Source: JAAYYY01 sp964602995
GTDB taxonomy: Bacteria > Chloroflexota > Anaerolineae > Promineifilales > Promineifilaceae
Direction: 5' to 3'
Assembly (NCBI GenBank): GCA_964602995.1
Contig: CAZRTM010000104.1
Span: forward strand, 1 to 14,781
Length of the DNA: 14,781 nucleotides
This document shows, one piece after another, positions 1-7,097 of the stretch. Position 1 is the stretch's first letter. Each line of letters starts with the position of its first letter. Made by a program: the position numbers and the translations under genes. Under the pieces are notes generated by a model. The model saw only the letters and a list, made by a program, of their open reading frames with translations, was not told the DNA's origin and searched no databases.

Positions 1-17
1 CCGATCTCCAATCTCCA

Positions 18-2831
18 TCACCCCCTCTCCCGATTAAACCACCTCACCGCCAACTCCCCCAGCCGCGCGTGGCGTTGGCGGATGGTTGTGCATTGGGGCA
101 GGGCGTCGAGGAACGATTGGCCGTAGCGTTTGGTCAGCACGCGTTTGTCCAGCACCACTACCATACCTTCGTCATCACGGCGGCGGATGAGGCGGCCGAA
201 GCCTTGCCGGAAGCGCAGCACAGCCTCGGGAATGGAATATTCGAAGAACGGGCTGTCAAACGTCTCCGAACGGGCGGCGAAAATGGGGTCCGAGGGCACA
301 TCAAACGGCAGGCGCGCAATCATCACCGCCTGCAACGCAATCCCCGGCACATCTACCCCCTCCCAGAACGAGCGCGTGCCCAGTAGCACAGCGCGGTTGT
401 CAATCTCCTTAAAATTATCCAATATCTGCTGCCGCGACGCCCCATCCCCTTGCGCCAACAGGCTAATATCCGCTTCCGCCAGCGGCTGGGCAATGGCCCG
501 CGCCGTCTCCCGCAACTGCCCATATGACGTAAACAACACCATGGTGCGACCGCCAATCGCTTTGGCCACTTCCACTATTGCCTCTTCCACATAACGCTGG
601 TATCCGGGCTGGTTTGGCTCCGGCATATCGCTCACCAGGTAAAGCAGCGTATTCTTGGCGTAATCAAAGGGCGACCCTACTGCCAGCTCTCCCGCATTGT
701 GCGCGTGCAGCCGCTCGCGCAAATAGGCAAAGTCGACGTCGCCGTAGCCGCCGCGTCCCGCCGTGCGCAGCGTCGCTGAGGTCAGAACCACCGTCTCTTT
801 CTCGGCAAAGAGATGCTCCTCCACCAGTGGTCCCACCTTCAACGGCGCGGCGTGCAGCGCGGTTCGATTGCGGTGGACCTCCACCCAGTAGATCATCTCC
901 TCCTTCGGCTCGCAAACGATAGCCATCACATTGCCCCGCGTCTGCTCCAGCTTGCGGCTCAGGCTCTCGACGGCGGCGCACAGATCGTCGGCATCTTCCA
1001 CCTCATACGATTCAACGATGTCCTCCAGCCCCCTGGCCACCTTCGCCAACCCCTCGCTTAACACCTTCAGGTTGAGGTCCACATCCTGCCACGCCGCCTC
1101 CACCATCTCCCACTGCGGCCCGTCCCGCAACGACGGCACCAGCCGCACCTGCTCGGCATAGCGGCTGTTGCGCCCGATGTGATCCTGCAAGAAGAAGTCC
1201 AAGGTGTCGAAGAAGTCGCCCAGATTGGTCATGGCGCTGGTGGCCGTCTCGCGCAGCTTCTCCACATAACCATCAATACTGGCGCTGATGACCGGCGGCA
1301 CCTCCGCTCGCACCCGGCTCTGCAGGTCAGCCAGCAGGCCCGAACGGGACTTGGCCATCTCTTCCAGCAGCGACTCCAGGAAGGGACGGTCGGCGCGGAA
1401 GCTCAGCCCGTCAGTCACAGCTGCCTCCAGGTGATGCGCCTCGTCGATAATCAGATCCTTATATTGGGGCAAAACCCGGTTGCCAGAGGCGACATCGGCC
1501 AGCAATAGCGCGTGGTTGACGACCAGAATATGCGCCTGCTCCGCCCTACGCCGGGCAATGTGCAGCGGGCAGCGCGCTTCGCGACATGTATCCATGCGGC
1601 AGGTATCGTTGTCTGCGTTGAGCCGCGACCAGGCCATCTGCTCGCCCATCGTGCGCAGGCTGATTTCGTTGACGTCCCCCGTCTTGGACGTTGGCAGCCA
1701 GATCAGGATGCGGGCATAGAGCGCCATTTCATCGGCGTTGCTGGGGCCGCTATGGCGCATCTGCTGGAAAAGGCGCGTGCAAAGGTAGTTGCGCTTACCC
1801 TTCAGAATGGTGGTGCGAATATCAAAAGGCAGCAACTTCCGCAACTGCGGCAGGTCCTTGTTAATCAACTGATCTTGCAAATTGATGGTATTGGTGGAAA
1901 CGACCACGGGCCGCTCATTCTGGTGCGACCAGAACGCGGCCGGCAACAGATAACCGATACTTTTGCCGGTGCCGGTGCCGGCCTCCACAATGAGATGCTG
2001 GCCCTGGTTGAAGGCCTGGGCCACCGCCCCAACCATTTCTACCTGCTGCGCCCGGTATTCATAGTTGGGAAAAGCACGCCCAAAGTTGCCTTCAGGAGAG
2101 AGCATCTCGCACACCACCTGCGTGTCAACCGGCTCGCACTCCTCGCGCGGGTTAAGGGTTGCCCCCTCCATTTTGGGCGGCTTGAACAAATAGCGCAGCC
2201 GCCCACTCTGCCCAAAAGAGCGCCGCCCTACCTGGCGCAACGCATTTTCGAAAAACAGCGTCTCCGGCCAGCGCAACCGCTTTCCGGCGTCCACAATTTC
2301 GCGCAGTTGCTCATACTCCAGCTCCAGCGCCCGCTCATACAACGCCTGCAACAGCTTCGCCGTCAACCGCGCATCGCTCAGAGCGCGGTGCCCTGTTCCA
2401 TTGCCATTTCGCTTCTTGTCCAGCTTCAGCGTATGGACCAGCTCGTGTAAACTATAGCGTCCCTGTGCTGGCAGTAGGATAGAAGCCAGCGTGACGGTAT
2501 CTATACGGTGCTGACCAACTCCAATATGCGCCTTCTCCAGAAAACGCATGTCGAAGCCCACGTTGTGGCCCACAATGACGCGATCGGCCAGCAGAGGGCG
2601 CAGCGTGCCGCGTAGCTGAAAAAGGCTTGGCGCATCGGCAACCATCTTCTCCGTGATGCCCGTCAGGCGCGTGATAAAGGGTGGAATGTCGCGCCCCGGG
2701 TCAACCAGCGACGCCCACTCATCAATCACCTGCCCATCGTCAAAGACGACGGCGGCGACTTCGATAACCTCATCTTCAAACGCGTCAAGTCCGGTTGTTT
2801 CAACATCTACGGCAACGTAGGTAGGGGACAT
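18..2831 (-). CDS. dinG: DinG-family ATP-dependent helicase with N-terminal DEDDh 3'-5' exonuclease domain
   Basis: 937 aa. Residues 1-165 form a DnaQ-like DEDDh exonuclease: Exo I D9-x-E11 in DVETTG, Exo II HNVGFD (H89, D94), Exo III with H148 and D153. Residues ~255-937 are an XPD/DinG superfamily 2 helicase: Walker A AGTGTGKS (284-291), DEAH box 463-466, SAT motif 685-687, GTRSFWEGVDVPG (818-830) and motif VI QGFGR (876-880). Four cysteines (C351, C411, C416, C421) lie where the 4Fe-4S cluster of DinG/XPD sits. By family knowledge it unwinds DNA 5'-3', including R-loops and other structured DNA, and may trim 3' ends during repair. Every exonuclease motif residue and all four cysteines are present, so both activities could be intact. 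The ATG follows a weak purine stretch. It is divergent from the LuxR-type gene, with a perfect extended -10 about 75 nt upstream. Confidence 0.95.
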   Translation of the reverse strand: MSPTYVAVDVETTGLDAFEDEVIEVAAVVFDDGQVIDEWASLVDPGRDIPPFITRLTGITEKMVADAPSLFQLRGTLRPLLADRVIVGHNVGFDMRFLEKAHIGVGQHRIDTVTLASILLPAQGRYSLHELVHTLKLDKKRNGNGTGHRALSDARLTAKLLQALYERALELEYEQLREIVDAGKRLRWPETLFFENALRQVGRRSFGQSGRLRYLFKPPKMEGATLNPREECEPVDTQVVCEMLSPEGNFGRAFPNYEYRAQQVEMVGAVAQAFNQGQHLIVEAGTGTGKSIGYLLPAAFWSHQNERPVVVSTNTINLQDQLINKDLPQLRKLLPFDIRTTILKGKRNYLCTRLFQQMRHSGPSNADEMALYARILIWLPTSKTGDVNEISLRTMGEQMAWSRLNADNDTCRMDTCREARCPLHIARRRAEQAHILVVNHALLLADVASGNRVLPQYKDLIIDEAHHLEAAVTDGLSFRADRPFLESLLEEMAKSRSGLLADLQSRVRAEVPPVISASIDGYVEKLRETATSAMTNLGDFFDTLDFFLQDHIGRNSRYAEQVRLVPSLRDGPQWEMVEAAWQDVDLNLKVLSEGLAKVARGLEDIVESYEVEDADDLCAAVESLSRKLEQTRGNVMAIVCEPKEEMIYWVEVHRNRTALHAAPLKVGPLVEEHLFAEKETVVLTSATLRTAGRGGYGDVDFAYLRERLHAHNAGELAVGSPFDYAKNTLLYLVSDMPEPNQPGYQRYVEEAIVEVAKAIGGRTMVLFTSYGQLRETARAIAQPLAEADISLLAQGDGASRQQILDNFKEIDNRAVLLGTRSFWEGVDVPGIALQAVMIARLPFDVPSDPIFAARSETFDSPFFEYSIPEAVLRFRQGFGRLIRRRDDEGMVVVLDKRVLTKRYGQSFLDALPQCTTIRQRHARLGELAVRWFNRERG

Positions 2832-2905
2832 CAGTTACTACTCTTTCCGCTCTATTGTTGTCAGAAACAGAGGCCGCAGGCGCAGCCAGCCCAGTCCAGA
2901 CCGTC

Positions 2906-2914
2906 ATTATAGCA
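2906..2914 (-). promoter_or_regulatory. Extended -10 promoter of the dinG-like gene
   Basis: On the minus strand the sequence reads TGCTATAAT, a perfect extended -10 (TGN plus TATAAT). No convincing -35 is seen at 17 bp, which is usual for extended -10 promoters. Transcription would start near 2899, giving a 5' leader of about 68 nt to the ATG at 2831. Confidence 0.6.
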
Positions 2915-2940
2915 CAAACATTCTAATTGCCATCCGTTCT

Positions 2941-2946
2941 TACAAT
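2941..2946 (+). promoter_or_regulatory. Candidate -10 box for the LuxR-type gene and its leader ORF
   Basis: TACAAT lies 7 nt before an ATG at 2954, so the expected start site (about 2953) almost coincides with that codon. The -35 position (about 2918-2923) is AT-rich but not consensus. It stands back to back with the dinG promoter, and the two -35 zones overlap. Confidence 0.4.
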
Positions 2947-2953
2947 GTGTACC

Positions 2954-2995
2954 ATGAGATCAGGCATCAGAAACGCTAACGGGTCAGAGCCATGA
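2954..2995 (+). CDS. Possible 13-codon leader peptide (uORF) before the LuxR-type gene
   Basis: The frame reads MRSGIRNANGSEP and stops at TGA 2993-2995, which overlaps the downstream ATG (2992-2994) as ATGA. The downstream gene has no clear Shine-Dalgarno, so translation of this mini-ORF could deliver ribosomes to it by coupling. The only evidence is position (TACAAT 7 nt before its ATG, ATGA overlap). The peptide resembles nothing I recognise and could be chance. Confidence 0.3.
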   Translation: MRSGIRNANGSEP

Positions 2996-5574
2996 ACCTC
3001 ATTGAGCGAGAAGCCCCTCTGCAAGAATTGGATACAGCCTGGCGTGACGCGGCTGGAGGGGGTGGCTTCGTCCTCGTTGCCGGCGAAGCAGGCATAGGTA
3101 AGACGACACTCGTGCAACAGTTCACCTGTCGCGCAGCCGCCTCTTCGCGCCTCTTATGGGGAGCCTGTGATGCCCTCTTCACTCCGCGTCCACTCGGCCC
3201 CTGGCACGATATCGCTGCCCAAACCGGCGACCCCCTGCTTCACGCCATCAGCCAGGAAGCCAACCGGCCACTTGTTTTCTCAGCTTGCTTGCAGGAGCTA
3301 CAGCGCCAGCCAACCCTCACCGTTATCGAAGATCTCCATTGGGCTGATGAGGCCACGCTGGACCTCTTAAAGTACCTTGGCCGGCGCATTCATCTAACCC
3401 GTTCCCTGCTGATCGTCACCTATCGCGACGACGAGCTTAACCCCCAACACCCCTTGCGCCTGTTGCTGGGCGACCTGGCCACCTCCCCTGCCCTGCGTCG
3501 CATCCAGCTCGCGCCGCTTAGCCAGCAGGGCGTAGCGCAGTTGGCCGGCAAGCAGAACATCAACAGCGGTGAGTTACACCGGCTCAGTGGTGGCAACCCC
3601 TTCTATGTAACAGAAATGCTGGCAGCGGGGGATGAAGGGCTGCCGGCCACCATTCGTGACGCCGTCCTGGCGCGCGCCGCCCGCCTGTCTCTTTCCGGTC
3701 GTGCCGTGCTCAACGCCGCCGCCGTCATAGGCTCCCGCATTGAACCCTGGCTCCTGGCCGAAGTGACCAGGGCCGAAGCAGCAGCGGTAGATGAATCCCT
3801 GCACCTCGGCATTCTACGCGCCGAGGGCGACCTGCTCGTCTTTCGCCATGAGCTGGCCCGGCAGGCCGTTCTGAATGCCATCCCTCCCCACCAGCGCACA
3901 TTCCTACACCGCGCCGTCCTGGATGCGCTCAAGATTTCACCACATTCCCAGGATGATCTGACGCGGCTGGCCCACCACGCCGAAGCCACAGGGGATGAGG
4001 ACGCAATTCTGACCTATGCGCCACAGGCTGCCAGAAGCGCGGAGCGAGCAGGCGCTTTTCACGCCGCGGCCAAGCTCTGGCAGCTTGCCATCCGCTACAG
4101 CGACGGCTTGCCGCCCGCACAGCAAGCAACTTTCCATGCGGCCCTGGCCGCCGCCACCCGCGAAAATCCCGACCGCTCGCAATCGATTGCCGCCCAACGC
4201 CGGGCAATTGCGCTGGCTCAGGAGGGCGGTGACCTCTTGATGGCCGGCAACTGCATGTCCCTCCTGAGCGTCTTGCTGCTGATGGAAGGGGAAATCGACG
4301 AAGCTATAGAAGCCGCGGACGGCGCACTGCACCTACTCGAGCCGCTGGGTCCCAGCGCACCGCTGGCCGGCGCACACAGAACCCGGGCCTTCCTGCATCT
4401 GACGCACGGTGAAGCCACACAGGCGGCCGCCGGCGCCCGGCGCTCCCTGGAGCTGGCTCGCCAACTTGAGAGCACATCTTTGCACATTGCCGCCTACCAC
4501 GCCCTTGGGATCTGTTCGCTGCCACTCAATCATGACCAGGGTTGTGAATACCTCGAAAAGAGCCTGGCCCTTCTATTGGAGGAGAAAGCCTACTGGGCAG
4601 CCGGTTCAGTCTATGCCGACCTGACCATGACCTGCATCGACGTCTACAAATTGGAAAGGGCCACCGAGCTGATTGACGCCGGGCTGCAGGCCACCACTGA
4701 ATATGATCTTGACCTCTCAAAGCTGGTGCTCCAGGCCTGGCAGGCAATACTCCTGGTCTATCGCGGCCGTTGGCCAGAAGCAGAAGCGATAGCCAGCGAC
4801 CTGTTGGCGCTGCCCAACGCAATGGAAGTTTATCGCGTGGCTGCGCTGGTGGCGCTGGCTCGCCTCCACGCTCGTCGTGGCCAGCCGGGCGCCCGTGAAC
4901 TTCTAGACGAGGCTCTCGAGCGTTCTCTGCGTGTCAACAACTTGCAGCGCCTGGGCGTCGTCTATATAGCGCGCGCTGAAATGGCCTGGCTCGCCGGCGA
5001 CCATGAGTGGACGCGGCGGGAAGCGAATGCCATCTACCAGGTTGCCATTAATAACCGCCAGCCGGGCTTTGCCGCAGAGCTGGCCTACTGGCGCTGGCGC
5101 GTGGGCGACCGGGTGCAAACCTATGACTGGATGGTGCAACCATTCGTGCTGGAAATTGAAGGCGACTGGCGGGGCGCCGCCGCTGCCTGGGAGGCGCTGG
5201 GTTGTCCCTATGAGCAGGCGCGTGCTCTGGCCGAGGGTGACCAGGAGGCGCAACTGGCGGCGCTGACTACCTTTGAGCAGCTTGGCGCGCAACCGATGGC
5301 CGCCTACGTGCGCGAGAAGCTGCGCCAACGAGGTGTACAGACCCTTCCTCGCGGCCCGCGCGCCAGCACCCGCGAAAATCCGTTCCGGTTAACCAACCGC
5401 CAGCTCGAAATCCTGGCTCTGCTCACCGAAAACCTGACCAACGCCGAGATTGCCGCCCGCCTGCACATCTCCCCCAAGACCGTGGACCATCACGTCTCAG
5501 CCATCCTCTCGCGCCTCAACGTACACTCGCGCGAAGAGGCTGCGACGCTGGCTCGCGAACACCCCGAGTTTTAA
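2992..5574 (+). CDS. LuxR-family transcriptional regulator with N-terminal AAA ATPase and TPR-like middle (LAL type)
   Basis: 860 aa. The N-terminal signalling ATPase has Walker A GEAGIGKTT (31-39), Walker B-like LTVIEDLHWAD (109-119) and an SGGNPFYVTEML sensor-type motif (199-210). Residues ~310-780 are helical, alanine-rich TPR/MalT-like repeats. The C-terminus (796-860) is a LuxR/GerE helix-turn-helix: LTNRQLEILALL, then TNAEIAARLHISPKTVDHHV. This is the layout of MalT-like LAL regulators, which use ATP and an inducer to form active oligomers; the inducer cannot be told here. An in-frame TAA at 2977-2979 makes ATG 2992 the first possible ATG. Likely targets are its own divergent promoter region or the secreted protein gene downstream, where a pair of direct repeats lies (5581-5613). 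Confidence 0.9.
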   Translation: MNLIEREAPLQELDTAWRDAAGGGGFVLVAGEAGIGKTTLVQQFTCRAAASSRLLWGACDALFTPRPLGPWHDIAAQTGDPLLHAISQEANRPLVFSACLQELQRQPTLTVIEDLHWADEATLDLLKYLGRRIHLTRSLLIVTYRDDELNPQHPLRLLLGDLATSPALRRIQLAPLSQQGVAQLAGKQNINSGELHRLSGGNPFYVTEMLAAGDEGLPATIRDAVLARAARLSLSGRAVLNAAAVIGSRIEPWLLAEVTRAEAAAVDESLHLGILRAEGDLLVFRHELARQAVLNAIPPHQRTFLHRAVLDALKISPHSQDDLTRLAHHAEATGDEDAILTYAPQAARSAERAGAFHAAAKLWQLAIRYSDGLPPAQQATFHAALAAATRENPDRSQSIAAQRRAIALAQEGGDLLMAGNCMSLLSVLLLMEGEIDEAIEAADGALHLLEPLGPSAPLAGAHRTRAFLHLTHGEATQAAAGARRSLELARQLESTSLHIAAYHALGICSLPLNHDQGCEYLEKSLALLLEEKAYWAAGSVYADLTMTCIDVYKLERATELIDAGLQATTEYDLDLSKLVLQAWQAILLVYRGRWPEAEAIASDLLALPNAMEVYRVAALVALARLHARRGQPGARELLDEALERSLRVNNLQRLGVVYIARAEMAWLAGDHEWTRREANAIYQVAINNRQPGFAAELAYWRWRVGDRVQTYDWMVQPFVLEIEGDWRGAAAAWEALGCPYEQARALAEGDQEAQLAALTTFEQLGAQPMAAYVREKLRQRGVQTLPRGPRASTRENPFRLTNRQLEILALLTENLTNAEIAARLHISPKTVDHHVSAILSRLNVHSREEAATLAREHPEF

Positions 5575-5580
5575 CGCCCC

Positions 5581-5613
5581 CCAAAATAGGGAACTAAATA
5601 GTCCAATATAGGG
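5581..5613. repeat. Two CC-W6-GG direct repeats 22 bp apart
   Basis: CCAAAATAGGG (5581-5591) and CCAATATAGGG (5603-5613) match at 10 of 11 bases and start 22 bp apart, two helical turns, so they lie on the same face of the DNA. They sit just after the LuxR-type stop codon and about 135 bp before the CSLREA gene, a plausible activator position. The function is inferred only. Confidence 0.35.
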
Positions 5614-5629
5614 TGCCCCTCCCGATGTA

Positions 5630-5722
5630 CCGGATGGCGCTTACCACTATGCTGTTTTCTATCAGCAAGAACGCGCGCCGCCTCTACCGAACCTCTGGCA
5701 ACACCAGGTATGGCGCATCCGG
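5630..5722. repeat. Imperfect inverted repeat bounding a ~93-bp segment
   Basis: The left arm begins CCGGATGGCGCTTACC (5630-5645). The reverse complement of the right arm (5706-5722) reads CCGGATGCGCCATACC. They agree over the CCGGATG end, CGC and TACC with one small shift. It could be a structured leader upstream of the CSLREA gene or a decayed MITE-like insert. No target-site duplication was found. Confidence 0.3.
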
Positions 5723-5747
5723 ACAACAGATATAGGGAGAGAAGCCG

Positions 5748-6677
5748 ATGAAAGTATCGCTAATCACAGTAGCAGCACTTTTTTTATTCAGCAGTTGGTG
5801 GCTTACGCAACCCGCCAACGGCGTGAGAGCGACGGTCGTGGTGAACGACACCGGCGATGGCAGCGACATTGCTCCTGGTGATGGTATCTGCGACGCCGCC
5901 AGCCACCCTGGCAGCCAGTGCACACTGCGCGCTGCCATCCAGGAGCTGAACCATCTTGGCCCCAGCATCCTGGCACACCGCGTCCAGTTTGACCTCGCCG
6001 GAGCTGGCCCCTTTGTCCTCAACCCCGCCACGCCCTATCCTGCGATTACCGTGCCTGTAATCATCGACGGCACTAGCCAGGCCGGCGCACGCTGCGCCAC
6101 AGACAGCGCAGCGGCTGTGCTATCGATCACCCTTGATGGGAGCAACGCCGGTGCTGAGGCTAACGGGCTTGTATTGGCCGAAAGCGCCTCAGCCAGCACC
6201 GTACAGGGGCTAGTCATCGGCAATTTCCATGCTAGCGGCCTCGTGCTCCACGGCGATTCAAACAGCGTCCTCTGTATGTATATCGGCGTCGCCGGCGATG
6301 GCCATTCACCGCTGGGCAACGGGCAGGCCGGCCTCCTGGTAGAGGGTGATTTCAACATCATCGGCGAATTTCCCGCCGCTTCCAACCGCAATGTCATCGC
6401 AGCAAACGGAGGTCCGGGTATCTTTATCAACGCGGGACGGTTTAACACGGTGGCCGGCAACTACATTGGCGCCACGGCTGATGGCCACACTGCTCTCGCC
6501 AACCAGGGCGGTATTCACGTAAACGACCCCCATAACACCATTGGCCAACTTTCAAACCTGGCCAACGGCGCCACTGAAAACCACACGCCGGCCATCCCCG
6601 CCAACGTCGTGAGTGGAAACCACCAGTATGGCATCCGCATCACCGCCAGCGATACGACAGGTATTGCTGATGATTGA
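5748..6677 (+). CDS. Secreted CSLREA-domain, right-handed beta-helix protein, probably 3'-truncated
   Basis: 309 aa. Residues 1-~27 are a Sec signal peptide with a hydrophobic core. Residues 30-68 are a CSLREA-type domain: DTGDGSD, GDGICDA, then C58-TLRAAI in place of CSLREAI, ending in N68. The rest is beta-helix repeat: YIGVAGDGHSPLGNG...NIIG (178-206) and YIGATADGHTALANQG...NTIG (239-266), alternating with NVIAANGGPGIFIN and NVVSGNHQYGIRIT. Such proteins are exported and often surface-associated; the ligand is unknown. The start has a good SD, GGGAGAG. The protein stops right after opening another repeat (GIRITASDTTGIADD) with no C-terminal anchor, so it is probably shortened, consistent with the overlapping remnant that follows. 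Confidence 0.8.
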   Translation: MKVSLITVAALFLFSSWWLTQPANGVRATVVVNDTGDGSDIAPGDGICDAASHPGSQCTLRAAIQELNHLGPSILAHRVQFDLAGAGPFVLNPATPYPAITVPVIIDGTSQAGARCATDSAAAVLSITLDGSNAGAEANGLVLAESASASTVQGLVIGNFHASGLVLHGDSNSVLCMYIGVAGDGHSPLGNGQAGLLVEGDFNIIGEFPAASNRNVIAANGGPGIFINAGRFNTVAGNYIGATADGHTALANQGGIHVNDPHNTIGQLSNLANGATENHTPAIPANVVSGNHQYGIRITASDTTGIADD

Positions 6678-6792
6678 CGCCACAGCCGCAGTTATTCTGG
6701 GAATCGCCTACGTCGCCGCGCCGGGTCCAGTTACCACAGCTCGGTATTGCTGCCGCCCGGCGTTTTATCGCTCAGTGGTAGTGTGGCGGTGA
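6670..6792 (+). pseudogene. Remnant resembling the N-terminus of a LysE/RhtB-type exporter
   Basis: A 40-codon frame starts at ATG 6670, overlapping the previous stop. It opens MIDATAAVILGIAYVAAPGP then V, a hydrophobic helix followed by the (A)PGPV motif typical of the first helix of LysE-family transporters (normally about 200 aa). After PGPV the sequence no longer looks like the family, and the frame ends at TGA 6790. Frame +2 reads LGIAAARRFIAQW to a TAG at 6779, so frameshift or internal deletion is likely. The recognition rests on about 20 residues. Confidence 0.4.
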
Positions 6793-6817
6793 AATTGAAG
6801 GACTGGAGATCAACCTG

Positions 6818-7090
6818 ATGCCCCGTTACCTGGTTGAACAGACATTCCCCAATGGGTTGCGCCTCAGCCTTGATAGCAAGGGCGCGGAGCTTTGCCTGCA
6901 CGTCGTCAGCAACAACGCGTTGGACGGGGTGACCTGGATTCATTCCTATGTCACCCCCGACCGCCGCCGGGCGTTCTATATCTGTGACGCGCCCGACCCT
7001 GAGGCCATTCGCCGCGCCGCCCAACGCAACCGGCTGCCCGTCGACCGCATTACAGAGGTGCGCCTTCTCGATCCCTACTTCCTGCTATAA
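6818..7090 (+). CDS. DUF4242 (SCO4226-like) small protein
   Basis: 90 aa. It matches the DUF4242 pattern from memory: MPRYLVEQTFPNG at the start, GVTWIHSYVTPDRRR (37-51), YICDAPDPEAIRRAA (54-68), and the closing N-x-LPVD-x-ITEVRLLDPYF. The family is a ferredoxin-like fold. The studied member SCO4226 of Streptomyces binds nickel, but the role in general is unknown. H42 and D57 are candidate ligands, by inference. An SD GGAG sits 9 nt before the ATG. The stop codon lies inside the TATAAT box of the next gene, 7 nt before that gene's start, so it may also be co-transcribed with it. Confidence 0.85.
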   Translation: MPRYLVEQTFPNGLRLSLDSKGAELCLHVVSNNALDGVTWIHSYVTPDRRRAFYICDAPDPEAIRRAAQRNRLPVDRITEVRLLDPYFLL

Positions 7091-7091
7091 T
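7083..7091 (+). promoter_or_regulatory. Extended -10 TGCTATAAT directly before the epimerase start
   Basis: A perfect extended -10 (TGC plus TATAAT) ends 6 nt before ATG 7098, so the predicted transcription start falls on the start codon. There is no SD between them. The box contains the TAA stop of the DUF4242 gene. No good -35 is seen at 16-18 bp. Confidence 0.5.
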
Positions 7092-7097
7092 GGGCGC

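Noticed and set aside
1512..2450. 312-codon frame on the + strand opposite the dinG-like gene
   Set aside because: It lies antisense to well-conserved helicase and exonuclease motifs and shows no recognisable domain; a GC-rich shadow frame.
5581..5613. Reading the CC-W6-GG pair as MADS-type CArG boxes
   Set aside because: The consensus fits, but MADS/SRF factors are eukaryotic; only the repeat geometry is kept as evidence.
6948..7097. Upstream 50-codon extension of the epimerase frame
   Set aside because: It overlaps the DUF4242 gene, and the Rossmann strand begins right after ATG 7098.
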